DNA of 64,000 nt from Saturnia japonica (GCA_033032175.1 CM065322.1:7068001-7132000), one strand, 5' to 3'; counted from the first letter of the stretch, positions 46,707-59,533 are shown. Notes: generated by a model not told the origin, from the sequence alone. Numbers and translations are program-made.

Positions 46707-49700
46707 CTGAAATGAGCATAATTTTAGAAATGTCATCAGTACAGCATTATAAATATTATCACAGTGACTTGTTTAGGTAAGTCACGTTTTGGGGTAAGTT
46801 CGTTTAGTCTTTGATGAGGCTTGTCGTCGTGAACATGAGGGTGGGAGTTATTGATGTACTTAAACCAATTTGTCGAGGTCATATAAAAATGGAGTAGGTA
46901 ATGTTGGTTAATTTTTCGTACAGAAACTCTTTAGTTTTTAATCTATATTTTTATATTTTAGAAAAATAATAGGTTTAATAATAATTAAAAAAATATTTCG
47001 TTTGTCCCAAAGATACTTACATCCATATCGTAAAAATTAAAATATTACCTGAATGGGAAGATTTCTCCTAACAGCACCCATGACACGTTGCAGCCAGTGA
47101 AAAGAGTTAAAGCATACAGAAGTATGAGCGGAATGTAGCTCTTATCTTCCGGGAACGTTGCCGTATCAAAAGAGAACACAGAATCAGACAAGTTGTATTT
47201 AGCGTAGATACTTAGCGCAGTACAGGACACTGCTGTTCCAAGCATGGCAGTAATGCCCAATTTTCTTTTCCCGGCTATTTTAATGAGGCCGATAACAATG
47301 AGGGCGGCGACGAAGGTTATGACACCGACCATGAACTGTAAATATAAATTAAAAATAGTCATACAAATATATAGATACAATAACTTCAAATAAAACCTGA
47401 ACAGTTTCGTCGATGATGGCCAAAAGTAATTTACAGAATTAATTACTATAAATGTACCCAATTTCGTTTATTCTTATTCATCGACAGAAGGATCTAAAGT
47501 CTTAGGATTTTGCTTAATACAAACTTTATTACTATACTAATTTTTATCAAAGAAGAAAAATACCTTCTTCTTAAACTATTTCAATCACTTTTATCGTTTT
47601 ATTTCACCGATATCACTAATCTACTTATTTTCAATACAGCATTTTCAAGCCTTAAATAATATCGGAGATACCAAACAGAATAAAGGTATCATAAAAATAC
47701 TTACGACAATCTTTTTGCCGTTTTCATCCATACCAAAGCCCCACAGATGTTCACCATGTTGGGTCTGATCGGGGTGAGTCCACTCATCACATAGAACATG
47801 AAGTACAGGAGACCAAGACTCAGCGGGCGCATTGTTGCCTTTACCAGCATCACATATTTGAACTTCAACCAACACCTGAAAAAATAATTAGGAATAATAA
47901 TCAGTTACTGTATTTGGTATTTTTGATCGTTTTAGTAAAACGCCGTGATTGGTTATTTTTATAAAATAATAGTGAATATCAGAGCCCTTTGGCAAAAATG
48001 CTCATGTGGTCGAGAAAGAGCATATCTGATGTTTCATAACTAGATAATTAATTTTCGTCCATATATTAACTTATGATGACGCTATTTTTCTTTTTTTACT
48101 TACTTTATTGGTTTAGATAACATAGTTTTAAGTGACGATGTGGTCGAAGATGTTAGAACGGTAAATATAAAGCGGGACTAGCTCTCAAGTGCAGTTGCTG
48201 GAACAAACCTAAAGGTGCTGGGTGACATATTTTCAATTTGAGGATGGAAGCTTGCCTGGCTTGTGTATTAGTAAACCATGGTATGGTTTCATCACTATGT
48301 TTTTCTTCACGAAAAGTTTAGGCTGCTTGTAGGATTCAAACCTCGATTGGCGCGGTTCCGAACCTATGATGAGTTCCAAATCTGTCGCTAAGCACATGTG
48401 GTGAGATAAAATAAATAGAAGTACCTAATAATAACTTAGTAGTCTTTTTTATCTCTTTACCTTCTAAACATGTTCATTTTATAATGTTGACATTCTCCAG
48501 TTCCTTGATCGGTTTCTTTTTTACAGCAAATAACGCAACGATGCAAGTTTTTAGAGTAGTTCACTAGTTTATCGAACTCTTCCTTGACTTTGTCGGGTGT
48601 TGTCCAACCACGCAGAAAGCATAAAGCCTCAAGGGCATCCTTCTCTCTGCCTTGTGATAAGAGCCATACTGGAGTTTCTGGAACCTGAAATTGCGATTAG
48701 TGAACTCAATCAGTGTTTGACTTAAAATTTAGTTTTTCAAATTGTAATTTTATTACCTACCTTTAACGATTTAAATCTGCGCCTATCATTTTTAGATACG
48801 CAACTACAATGCTATGCAACTTGTGCTGGTGCACAAGAGAGGAGATAATTATGACGTAGTGAAATTTCTTAATACAAATTACATTTAATATAATATTACT
48901 AGCGAACCATGCGAATATTTCGCATATTATATTAGAATGTAAACAGTCTAACAGTTGTAATGTTAGTTAAACAGATTGTTAATAGGAGGCGCCTCCTACA
49001 TGTTACTTGAATATATTTTTGCTAGAAATGCCATTCGAAATGAAAAATATTCTTAATAAAAAAAATTAACGAAAACTTTAATTTTATGCTTTTTCATCAA
49101 TAGCAGGGAACATAAACTTTAAAATAATGTTTGCATGTATAACTTTGATAAAAAATGAAGATACTTAAAGCGTTCTCACAAAAAAACAACTTTGAATAAT
49201 AATATAATATCAATAATATTATCTAGTTATACTTACAAATAGTGCAATCGACATGCCTACGATGGGGACACCGAGAGAGATGATGGCCGCCTGTCGCCAG
49301 TTCACCACGGACCCAAGAAAATACATAATCAGAATACCAAATGCTAAAAATAACTGCGTCACTGTGCACAATGCTCCGCGGATTGAAGGTTCACTGTAAG
49401 TGTTAGAAAATGATTTGAAATTTTAAAACAAATACCATGTTAAATTTAAATAGATATGTATTGTAGGTAAGTATATACAATAGAAAAGGTACTCTATATA
49501 ATGTTTTATTATCTACGCTCAAAATGAGTGATTTAATTATGTAAATTCTAACGTCTTTGTTATAATAAAATCCAGAATATTATATATTTAAAATAGTTTC
49601 TACAAAATTGGTAGAACTTTGTTAAAATAAGGACATAACGATAAATGCTCAAAAGAAATTCGGTCCCGATTTTTATAAAAAATAAAATTGCGTCCATACT

Positions 49701-52700
49701 TTTCTACACGGGTATCGAGCCCATGGATATTCGTAAAAAAAATACAACACTTGTTATGACACTGTATAGTGTGGTTTTTAAAGCTTCAACTCTGGGAAGA
49801 AAAATCGGCAAACTAAATACAAAGACCGATTTTTACTAAACTGATTCAGATTTCGAAAATTCACGCATCATATTGTACGCAGTATTGGATTTGTATCTAA
49901 CTCAGTCACGAGCCTCCTTTGAGCATTGCTCGGTTATTCCCTGCGATTCAGGATTTAGCTATCTACACCTACTTGAACAACTCATTATGTGTTAGAACAG
50001 AATATTATATAAAAATAGATATAATAAATAAGTCAAACGGAAAAAGATAAACAGGACAGAAGTGGTACGTTATTTTACATAATGTTATGGATTTTAAAGT
50101 AATCGAAAAATACTATTTGATTTAAATTTTTTCTTTTAATATTACGTAATTTCGCCGACGTAAGCAGCAATCGGTGCTTCCATAAGGCCAGTTCCCAGAC
50201 CTAACAAACCGTTGGCAATGAACAGCGATGGTAAGTTCCACGCGAAGTATGCGAGCAGCCAGGCTACGATGTGAGGAATGTTCACAAGGAAGCTGGCTCT
50301 TTTTCTTCCAAAGTAATCTACTATTGGTCCCGACAAAACCGCGCCGAAAGGTTGCGTCAGGTACGAGAGACTACCTGTAAAAGTAATAGACTTTTATTAC
50401 CTCCTTAAATCATTATCAAAAAGAATTTGCATGTGGTAGAGGAATGCTTGCATTTGAAATTTCTTAACGGAACATTGTTTTAACGAGTTTGAATAATTTC
50501 TGAATGTGCCCATGTATTTGCTGCTACTGGAGTTACTCCAAAATAAATTCAAAAAATAAAATTATCTATCCTCTTGTTGGATTTATTACACTCGCAAGTT
50601 TTAATGAGGTCAGGGTCAGGATTCGTTGGTTCCACCAGGTTCACAGTTTTCGGTTTTATTATTAATATATTTCGATAACAGTTCTCGTGCCGTGCGCGAG
50701 ATGAGAGGCAGTTGAAATAAGGGTAGGGGTTTGGGTGTGAAAGGTGCATTAAAATGGTTGGCAACAGCGATTCACCAATCAAACCGGTCCATATCTGAAC
50801 GTTTACGTTTTGTTCCATTTTATACGGACTATGACTGTACACTTCTCATTACCATCTACTACTGTTAGGGAAATAGTAATGATTATAGAATTATGGTAAT
50901 TATTACTTGAGATTTTACTATTGTGTTTTGAGATAATTAATATTTATGGCATACTGATATTGCACGTTTTCGATGCTGCGTTCTTATCTAAAACACCAAG
51001 AACCTCATTTGTTATTATCAATCAATATGAATAAAAAGCTGATGTGTATAGATTTTTTATTTAATTCTTCATTACCAGCGTCACTTTTTCATTACCATTT
51101 TCGATTTCTCATTACCTAGCCTTGAAACAAATTTAGTATGTCCATATCTTTCCTATTTTTGTGTCTAGTTTAGTAGCATTTCAATTATTGTATTTTTCAT
51201 CTAGCTTTTGAAAGGTAAGAAAAAGTGTAAAAAAAATAATTCTCGCAATTTCTTTGAATTTGCACGAAACGAGAGAACCGCCCTGTAACTACATCATTAT
51301 TAAACGATTTAATACACTTCATACAAGTACGTGTGTCAAGATATTTAATATTGGATTTTAGAAGATTGATCAGTTTTCAATAAATATAATTCAGCAATAT
51401 TCAGGTAAAATATATCAATAATTATATTAAAGAGTTTTATTTTATTTTATTAGATCTGACTACATACACTGTTAGCCATATGAGCCCAAGAAAACTCGAG
51501 CCTCAGACGGCTTTTACAGCTTCACCGGACTTGGGAGTGAGCGCTGAAGACACTCAGCTGCGAAAACGTGGCAACATGCTCAAAGGTGCCAAAGTGGCCG
51601 ATCCTCGGGTTGCGCATGCAACAACATCGCGATCTGACTAATTCTCTATTCGTATAATTCGAACTAAACTAACTTTTCATATATATATATATATAAAGGA
51701 AACAGTCATATACGAGCGCTTTTCTTAAGTTTTTGTTTCTTCTGCGTTATCTATGGAAAGTTACTAGATGTCAAAAGTGACGTCGAACGGGACGTCATAT
51801 ATTTTTTTAAAACAAAATGATATGTTTGTGTACAGAAAACTCTCTTATAAATAATTTATATTGTATAACTGTAAGAGTATAAAAATACTTGAAATAAAGG
51901 CTTTAAATGTTGTTTCCTGTGTTTACAGAACAACGCAATTACGTCTTTGTTTCATTTTATAAATTAATATCATTATATATATATAATGCTTTCTGCTTCC
52001 GAAGAGGAAAAAAGAAACATGTGCATAGGTATTTAGTGATCTGTAAATTTTTGTCTAACTAGAACAAAAAAAAGAAAAAAGGTCCGTTACAGAACCTATG
52101 TACCTATGTGGTGTGGACGAGGCGGGTGTGTGTGACCAAAATTAACCGCCCGTCCCCTGCGGAGGGAACGGTGGTTTCAAGAGCGTGGGCGCAAGTACTC
52201 TTGGTTTCTACTATGTAGGAACGGGATCAGTAAAAATGATCCGCGGGCTGCGTTTTATCCTCAGAGCATCGGGGACTAAGGTGTAAGTTGCTGAGGCTCT
52301 CACCAAAGGGTTCGTGTGATTTGACGCGGTGTCGCAATATGATCTCGCAAGTGACTTCACGTACGATTCGATCATCATAAAGGGAATGTACAAAAGGTGC
52401 ATCATAAAGGTTTGTGAATGTACAGGTGTATTTTTTTGGACGTAGCAGTAAGGGATACATACCTAAACTGTCTCAGCTTACATTTTCTTAAGAGCCTGTC
52501 CTTAACTTTTTGATTCATTTGATGGGCATTTACAGTTTTGAAAAAGAAGATGTACCGTCAGCCAGAAAAAGGGCTATTTACACACAAAAACTTTTTATAT
52601 GCCAATTGATCTTGTTTCTCATAAGGATCAATGAAAACTCTATGGGACTTCTTATAAAGTCAGAGTACTAGCGATATTACTAGCAAATCAGCAATCGCAA

Positions 52701-55700
52701 AAAAACTTTTGTCATTCGTTTAGTAGTAAAATTACGTAATATCTTCCAAATTGGTATACGTTATAAGGTTAATAATAAAGAAACAGGTTAAATAATCATA
52801 TTATTAAACTTTCCGATACATAAAATACCAATAGAGACGAACGTATGTTCAAGGCTTTATTTGTGTAATGTTTAGATGTACACTGTTAGCTTAATTTAAA
52901 GAATGGTAAATACGAATTTAGCCGCTAAATTCATTATTTTTTTCTTCGCTTTGTATGAAAGTTAATAATTTGATTCTATTTCATTAAATATGCTTACGAG
53001 ATATTTTTGAAAATATTTTTCAGTATGCCTATGTATTCATATTATAGTAGTTATTTTGGTAAACGTTGGATTCGAACTGTCACATTTCTCCATTCAACAG
53101 AGTTTTCCTTTATCTGTGTTTGAAATAAAAATTATTAATATTAATAACTACGTTGATAAAAACGTTAATCTTAGTTTGGTTTTCATTCCTTTAGTGATTT
53201 ACAATTACTTCATATAATTACATTTTGTAAAAATGCATTAATATTTTTGATTATAATAAAGCTTTCGATTATTTTTATACTGTACTCGTACGCAAGTAAT
53301 GTACATCTAAATTGATTTACTTATCATAGCTTTTACGTAATAATTGTAAACTGGTGTAAATCGGTATTTTGATATGTAAATTGATTCAGTTAGCACTATA
53401 ACAATAGAAATGATAACTGCAAAAAAAACTTTAGCATAAATTATCATCATGACATAAAGATCATCATGCAGCAGTAACGTGTTATCTTTTGACGGCGATA
53501 ATTTTTATAAATGTTTGAAGGTTGTACCTACATAATTTTTAATAAAAAAAAATGTGTAATTAAAAATTATAAAGTCTTTTGGTTTCGTTGTTACTAATAC
53601 ATTATTAATAATAATATTTATTAAATAATGATTACAGTACAGCTATAAAGGTTTATTGGTCCTCTGGTTATATACAAAAATCATATCAACAAATATGTAA
53701 AACCGAAAGTAATAAAACATGTACTTATCAGGAAAAATGTTTGTGCGTGTGTATGTTTCTATCTACGCAAGTGTAGAAGATTAACACAATCAAATTATAT
53801 TATTATTATTTCTCAAAGCCGTTTTTTTTTCGTAGCAACGCTACACTCCGTCAATTTTTCAACAACATTAATTATTTAAACAAATTTGAAAGCTTACGTG
53901 GGCTGTTCCAAAAATTGTTTGTGAAATGAAAAATAGTTAGAATATGAATAAAGTTTATTTATAGCTAACCCCAGTGGACTAAACATTTGGTTGAACCAGT
54001 TTTTGAAACCTTTAAAAAATGTATGCTACGGGTCTTCGAAAAATAACCACCACTCCGAAATTCTTTTACGGCCTCATCTGAAGTCTTAAAATTTCACCCA
54101 CCCTTTATCGCGTGATCTTGGTGAAAAGAATGCCACGAATACCGCTCCGTGGTCGCTTGCAATTGAACTCTCCGAAAGCTTGCGGTAGACAAATTTCGCA
54201 ATACCATTCACTAGTAACTGTTCTACGACTTTCTAGCGGAATAACTGCTACTGGTCCACTGCGTCGAAAAAAAAATCGCTATAATTTTTTATTAACGCTC
54301 CTACCGTGAACAACTTTTGTGGGCAACTCGTCTTCTTCAAATGTCCATTGCATGGATTGTTGCTTCGTGAGAGGAACGTATCTGTGGATCCAAGTTTCGT
54401 CAGTTGTATGGGTGTAGGATATGTTTTGCGAAATTCCTCCTTCAAACTTTTGTTTTTACTCTTCGATATCCATCGCGAAACAAGCTTCCTAACTTTAAAG
54501 TGCTCATGCAGGATGGTGGAAACTACTCGTGATCCAATCTTCAGTTCAGTTTGAATTTCTCGATGTGCAATGTGCCTATTCTCTTGCAATAGCCACTCTA
54601 CCCTGATGACTTATTGCAGTTGTACGTCAGCCTGGTCTGGGATCATCGTTAAGGTTCTCTCGACCACATTTAAATTCACGAAACCAATAATTAAGTTACT
54701 AACGCACGATTAGACTCCCCAAATGCAGATTTTAAATTTTCGTGAGAATCCTTGAAGGATAACCCTCGTTTATAATTAAAAAAATCATAGCACGAAAAGC
54801 TCACCGAGTACTTTTGTATATAGGATGAAAAGCTTCCCACGACACGTCCATTGTTGCAGACAAAAAAAATTGACATATAATCTTAAAAAATATTTTTTTA
54901 AATAACTACACGTATGTGGCCAATAATTTTCACCAAAGAGATTTGTGTTGACAAATTAGTTATCAATTCAAAATAGTTTTATGGTGGACTTCAAGTCTTC
55001 CTTTCGAATCCGCTTCAAAATAAAAATGCAGTTCAATCATCACGGCAGGACAACTGGAGGCGAGACAGAAACTTTTTCTTATGGCGGCTACGACACGTGG
55101 TTACAATATTGGTCAAGTTCCATACAGAGTGGTGAAGTTCTAAAATGTAATGAAAGGCGCTGACTACACTGTTAGCCTTAGGGGCCCTGAAGCCACTGCG
55201 GCTTTTAGAGCTCCACTGAACTTGGAGGCGAGCGCTTAGAGCACTCGGCCGCGAAAGTTTTGTACGACTAGCACGAGGGTGCCAGAGTGGCCGAATCTTC
55301 GGCTCGGGCGGTCGTCACGCATGCGAATAGGTCGCGATCTGGCTAATTCCCTACTCCTACGAATTCGAGCTACATAACATATACTCATATGCATGTTCTC
55401 CTCCTCCTGGGAGGAAGGAGGGAAACATGCGTATGTGTATTTAGTGATCGGAATGGTTTTTCTACACTAACTAGCGCATGACTAACTAGCGCAAATACGG
55501 CGAGTCGCCAATCGGCTCGCCTTATATACAGTTCTTACACAGTATTTACTGCCCTACATCCAAAGATGCCCTTATTTATTTTCATATACCTTAAATTATT
55601 TAACATTTCAGAAACCGTTATAACCGTTATTTTTTCTTTACAATTTTATACTGCGCAAAGTCGCGCACCACGTACTATTTGCGAGTACAACTCTGTAGGG

Positions 55701-56265
55701 GTCCCGTTGGCGCAGCGACTTTCCAAGGTAACTTGCCTAATTTTATGTCTAGGAAAATGAAACACACTAAAGAAGTTTAAAGAAAAAAGAGATTGTATTT
55801 ATTCTGTGGCTTACAATTTCCGGAACAACCTAGATATGTTTTCCGCTATTGCCGAAACTTAAACAGATAGTATAAAAATAATGTTTGTTTTTAAAAAATT
55901 TAAAGAAACTCGATCCGGTTTATAAATAATATATTTTTACTACATAAGTAATGTTGACAATCAAACGTTATAATTTTTCATTGAACTATTATTTCTATAG
56001 CTTCTACATAATTTTTTTTTGGCTTTAATGGGAAATTGATTTTCATGTACATTCGTTATAGGTGTTCTGGGGTATGTGTTTTTAAAACAGAAACAGACGA
56101 GGAAATTAATATTCTAAACGTAAACTTACCAAACCATGATGCTTGTGTATCGTCAAACGATAGACCCTTGGGGGAGTGCAGTAAATCCGGTACGGCGATG
56201 GTGGCGAAGCTGATCGCCATTCCTATTCCCATGAGAAGTAAATTCGGTGACATACTAGTTAGTAA
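46421..56265 (-). CDS. Facilitated trehalose/sugar transporter (Tret1-like), gene B, partial, one frameshift
   Basis: Seven exons were read on the minus strand: 56130-56265, 50146-50374, 49237-49393, 48461-48684, 47705-47875, 47049-47335 and 46421-46706. They have GT/AG borders and nearly the exon lengths of gene A. Motifs present are DYFGRK, EITEPSIRGAL, VPETPVWLL, AGKRK, LLGEIFPFR and MPETEGIPL, so the MFS sugar-porter fold is complete from TM1 to TM12. The first coding exon (about 20-25 residues) was not found in 56266-64000. Exon 47705-47875 is one base short near 47735, which breaks the frame after NMVNICGA. This is either a real lesion or a sequencing error. Apart from it, the gene looks conserved. 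Confidence 0.8.
47049..47335 (-). CDS. Gene B exon: TM8-TM10, GEIFPFR
   Basis: 287 bp, from FMVGVITF through IAGKRKLGITAM to VLLGEIFPFR. The acceptor is TTTACAG and the donor GTAATA. The same size and phase as gene A exon 7. The open frame continues into the intron above 47335, which is not coding. Confidence 0.92.
47705..47875 (-). CDS. Gene B exon: TM7 region, with a 1-bp deletion
   Basis: It begins with the base completing Arg, then CWLKFKYVMLVKATMRPL, TM7 and RPNMVNICGA. After GCTTTGGTATGG (47728-47739 on plus) the frame slips; the continuation FGMDENGKKIV is in the next frame. The exon is 171 bp, against 172 bp in gene A. The deletion is in a short TTT/TTTG context, a common error site. 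Confidence 0.85.
48130..48395 (-). repeat. SINE copy in gene B intron, antisense
   Basis: The reverse complement reads GAGGTTTGAATCCTAC (B-box like), AGCCTAAACTTTTCGTG, AACATAGTGATGAAACCA, GCAACTGCACTTGAGAGC and CACATCGTCACTTAAAAC. The same block order as at 3598 and 59985. Confidence 0.6.
48461..48684 (-). CDS. Gene B exon: central loop, PETPVWLL
   Basis: It begins VPETPVWLLSQGREKDAL and contains LRGWTTPDKVKEEFD and a Cys-rich stretch (CVICC, GTGECQH). It ends MFR with donor GTAAAG. 224 bp, two codons longer than in gene A. Confidence 0.9.
49237..49393 (-). CDS. Gene B exon: TM5-TM6
   Basis: The acceptor TTACAG precedes 49393 and the donor GTAAGT follows 49237. It encodes EPSIRGALCTVTQLFL, VVNWRQAAIISLG and TM6. 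157 bp, as in gene A. Confidence 0.92.
50146..50374 (-). CDS. Gene B exon: TM2-TM4, GRK motif
   Basis: The acceptor TTTACAG precedes 50374 and the donor GTAATA follows 50146. It encodes SLSYLTQPFGAVLSGPIVD, DYFGRKRASF and GLGTGLMEAPIAAYVGEI. 229 bp, as in gene A. Confidence 0.92.
50375..51454. other. Gene B large intron, unrecognised part
   Basis: A minus-strand open frame at 50549-50842 ends VEPTNPDPDLIKTCECNK, wording that looks like an old dispersed repeat but was not identified. Nothing else stands out. Confidence 0.3.
51455..52480 (-). mobile_element. Jockey-clade LINE, copy 2, decayed
   Basis: On the minus strand a short RT C-terminal piece (LARSYCDTASNHTNPLV, RIIFTDP; 52211-52470) is followed by the 3' UTR shared with 4392-5560 (GACTACATACACTGTTAGCC, GCTTCACCGGACTTGGGAG at 51460-51540). 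It ends in an A-rich tail (TTTTATTTTATTTTATT on plus). An AT-rich insertion at 51680-52080 separates the parts and the UTR hairpin is lost. Confidence 0.75.
52481..53985. other. Gene B large intron, no feature seen
   Basis: AT-rich sequence without recognisable coding, RNA or repeat structure. Confidence 0.3.
53986..54876 (-). pseudogene. Mariner-like transposase remnant (different subfamily)
   Basis: The minus strand starts near 54876 and reads YKRGLSFKDSHENLKSAFG (N-terminal helix-turn-helix), then VEWLLQENRHIAHREIQTEL, IGSRVVSTILHEHFKVRKLV and SRWISKS (54430-54600). After a shift near 54240 it reads SRRTVTSEWY. This is mariner order, clearly different from the cecropia-type copies in the window. 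Many stops, no intact catalytic triad. Terminal repeats were not resolved. Confidence 0.7.
55157..55500 (-). mobile_element. Jockey 3' UTR only, copy 3
   Basis: It starts GCTGACTACACTGTTAGCCT and matches the UTR of copy 1 up to the CTAACTAGCGCAAA block. It contains no RT sequence. It is extremely 5'-truncated, in the same orientation as gene B. Confidence 0.8.
55386..55435 (-). other. Inverted-repeat hairpin in Jockey 3' UTR, second instance
   Basis: 50 bp, arms CATATGCATGTTCTCC and GGAAACATGCGTATG around GGG. About 20 of 22 positions pair, counting G-T. Confidence 0.6.
55501..56129. other. Gene B large intron, next to its TM1 exon, no feature seen
   Basis: AT-rich. A short plus-strand open frame (55566-55760) has no recognised content. 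Confidence 0.3.
56130..56265 (-). CDS. Gene B exon 2: TM1 and first outer loop
   Basis: The acceptor TTTCCAG precedes 56265 and the donor GTAAGT follows 56130. It encodes MSPNLLLMGIGMAISFATIA and LSFDDTQASWFG. 136 bp, starting in phase 0 as in gene A, so a preceding exon with the Met is expected upstream. Confidence 0.9.
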
Positions 56266-56689
56266 CTGGAAAGTAAAAGTAAATTTTACATTAGACCTAA
56301 ATAAATGGATTTACGTTTATAGTTAAATATGTTAGACACTCAAAAATTCGTCTATTTTTTGTACACATATTATTTAATTCTTAATGACTCTTAATTCGAA
56401 TAGAGTTTCAGAAAAAAGTCGAATCTAAATAGTTTATAGTAAGTGATATTTTACATTTTAATTCATCTCTCCTGGTTTGTGGTGTCAGAAGATATGTCAA
56501 TAAGTGTTGAACTGAACTGAACTGAACTTCAGTTTCCACTAAAAAAAATTAAGCTCAATAGTTTGTTAGGAAGATATATAAAGAAAATAAAAATAAAATA
56601 AAAGTACAAAAATCAAGTATTTCAACGGTGTGTCGGCAATACATTTTTCTTTTATTGAAGTTATTTATTTTGCTGCACTCTGATTGACT

Positions 56690-58430
56690 GTCTTCAGTGA
56701 AGCACCTTATGATAAACGACATTTTTCGTTTTTTTATCGGGGGCAAGAACAAATAAAGCGGATGGGTTTGCCAACAGGTGATCATGCCATGTACAATTGA
56801 CCCTGAGAAAACATGCATTTTCTAGATTCAGACCACAAACACTCAATAACTGACCTTGTGATTTGTTAATTGTCATGGCCAATGCAAGACAAATCGGAAA
56901 TTGAATTCGTTTAAGCTCAAAGATCATATCGGTTGGGATCATCGGAATCCTCGGAATGAGAACTTCCTCATATTTAAACTTTCCATTTGTGTATCGTCGC
57001 GTGAATCACATGGATCATTCGTTTTCATATCACCAAACGTGTTTCATTGCATAGTTTTGGTTGGTTTAGATTTCGAAAAATGATGACTACTGAGTTAACC
57101 TTGTAAATTGTGCAGTGGTAACTCGGGCACATCTAAGTAGTTTAAAAATTCAGTTGAATAGTTGGTGGCTTCGTCTTCGTTTGTAACACAACCAATAGAT
57201 TTAAATGAATGCAGAGAACCAGCGATTTCATTCTGAATTACTAAGTTTAAGTCATCCACTTCTTTGTTCTAGTCGCCAAAATTGCTCGTTCACTCAACCA
57301 TTTTCTATTTTAGTGGTTAGAAATGATGTTCGAAAATACTTTGTTGATAAACTCGTCTTTCGATGAGAAAAAATTGCGAAAATTCGGAAAATTAAAGAAA
57401 AAAGAAGGCAAGAAAATACATTTAGTTGAGTGTTTACACAAAGGTAGAATAAGCTTAATAAATAAAAATAATAATAAAAACAACGAAAAAAAAAAAAGAA
57501 GAAGTAAATTTAAAAACTAACTGCTTCTTATTTTTGCAAATATGATAAAAGAGAAGTTGATTATATAAATATACTGATAATAACAAACATTAAAATTTTA
57601 TAGATAATAAAATATAATATAATAAAAACTTAAACAACTGTTTGCTCTAAACGAAGATAAGCGTTAAGTTTGAAATTAAAATAAATAAGGTGGTATTTGG
57701 AATTGGCGTCATCGATTATTCCAACATTTAGTAGCCTTATATCTACCACGAAAAGCAGTAGTTCTATGTCTAGGAACATTTAAACGACATAGAGAAGCAC
57801 GAATTCAAATCAATCCGCTCTATTCGTCGACAGGAACACGGCCATTACCGATAGTCAGCAATTACTTGGAGAAACCTTCAGCTGATGGATCGTTCAGTAA
57901 TGCAACTCTCATGTTTGCTGACACAGCTGAAGTTTCTTCACATAGCGTCACCAATTTGATGTTTTGAGACAAGCGTTTATTTCATCGGCAGCAGTCGATC
58001 TTGGAATTACTGGCAGTGTTTGGCGGAAATCGCTAGATAGTAAAGTCATTGCTTCCAATGCGCGTTTATGCACCATTATGCATTCGTCCCAAATAATGAT
58101 TTTAGATGCCACTAAAACTTTGGCCATTGCGGAGTGTTTCGCAATGTTACACGTCAGTTGTTCAGTAGTTTGAAGGTCTAATGGCAATTTTAATGTTGAA
58201 TAAGCTATACGGCATCCTTCTAACAATGTAACCGCTATTACAGAAGAAGCACCTGTTACTGCATCGGATCTTGCACGAACAGTGGCCAAAATCAATGACA
58301 TAAGGAATGTCTCCCAATTTCCACCAGGGTATCATTCAAAAATAAGCAATTATTCCATCATCAAATGCCTTCATTAATGTATCATAGAAGGATTCTATTG
58401 AAGGTTCAACAGGGGTACATTCGCTTGACT
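56690..58430 (-). pseudogene. Helitron Rep/Hel helicase remnant (Pif1-like)
   Basis: Minus strand, in order: a Walker A place reading PGGNWETFLMSL (expected GGTGKT), SLILATVRARSD, YSTLKLPLDLQ, SKIIIWDECIMVHKRALEA, SSDFRQTLPVIPRSTAADEI (57948-58301), NEIAGSLHSFKS, then after several stops FELKRIQFPICLALAMTINK, SQGQLLSVCGLNLENACF and KPSALF-like LANPSALFVLAPDKKTKNVV (56694-56942). These are DNA helicase motifs of Helitrons, which transpose by rolling circle. About 18 codons between ALEA and SSDF are missing, and unrelated sequence (about 57310-57760) interrupts the gene. Dead. Confidence 0.8.
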
Positions 58431-59026
58431 GATTGGTCTAATTCATGTCGATCATATTCACGTTTTTTTTTCTTCATAATAAATCACATACAACATAAAA
58501 AAATTATACTTTCGCGACTTACAGATTATACTGACAGGCAGCGGCACTGGAATGTTCCAAACGTTTCTCATACATTCTTATGTATTTCAATGTCTTTAAA
58601 ATCAAAAATCAACATCAAAATAATCTTTATTCAATTTAGGCCCTAAGAAGGTACTTATGAACGTCAAAACACTACTGATTCTTCTAGATTTGAATATACT
58701 ATTTTCTGTTAATTTCTATTCTATAATGTATACTATGTCACTGGTTTGCAGTGGACATCAATTATTACAAAAAAAGCTTTAGGTCAATGTCAATTGCGGA
58801 AGGTGGTGGAGTTTCAAACCCAATTTATTTAAAGATTTATTTTCTATATAATTTTTATTCATGAAGTTTCATATATTTTAATAGTTATTCCGCTATTCGG
58901 GGTGGAGACGAATCAGACAAATTAGAGATCATTAAAATCAGTCCAACTGTTCTTGAGTTATAAATGGTGTAACCAACCCAACTTTGTTTTATTTATTTAG
59001 ATTATTATCTTTTTTTATCTTTTACT
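58431..59026. other. Repeat fragments, no gene
   Basis: It holds a LINE 3'-tail piece at 58625-58700 (TTTAGGCCCTAAGAAGGTAC, AACGTCAAAACACTAC), the same family as the tail of the CR1-like LINE at 11870. The rest is AT-rich and unidentified. Confidence 0.4.
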
Positions 59027-59533
59027 AGTTGACCCGCGCAACTTCGTCTGCATAATGTAAGAGAGAGAGAGAGAGAAAGAAAGGGTTAGAGAGAGTGGAG
59101 CCGTAGGCACTGTATTATGAGGTGCCGCCCGCCTCCCACATTATTCTGCATATTAAAAATGCGCTCGCTGTAATTGATCATTATTTTGCTGCCAAGTTAT
59201 ATTAAAACTGTGATATCTCCTAAGATATTAATTTAAATCAATTACTGTAAAAGGAAATTTTGTTTAAATTAAATACTTGTTATTAATAACGTATTTATTT
59301 CGATAAGGTATAATACCATGTAAATAAAAACACCTTCGCAAATAAATCATAATTTTAGAACAAATTTTATTACCATAAAAAGGTTATATTGAGTAAACCT
59401 TTAAAGATAGCTATCGCGTACTTTTTTTAGAACATTTTAAGAGAAAGAATTCCATCACACACGATTTTTGCGTAACCTTAACCATTTAACCAACCAAACA
59501 AACAAACTCTTCAGCTTTATAATATTAGTATAG
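59027..59533 (-). repeat. Lep1-like non-autonomous Helitron
   Basis: The minus strand starts CTATACTAATATTATAAAGC, TGAAGAGTTTGTTTG and ends GACGAAGTTGCGCGGGTCAACTAGT, termini remembered for Lep1-type Helitrons of Lepidoptera. A GA microsatellite (59061-59090) lies near its 3' end. No coding frame. Confidence 0.55.

Noticed and set aside
50549..50842. 97-codon minus-strand frame in gene B intron
   Set aside because: No family recognised, repeat-like wording, inside an intron; not supported as a gene.
54112..54554. Plus-strand frames at 54112-54309 and 54306-54554
   Set aside because: The minus strand carries the recognisable mariner motifs.
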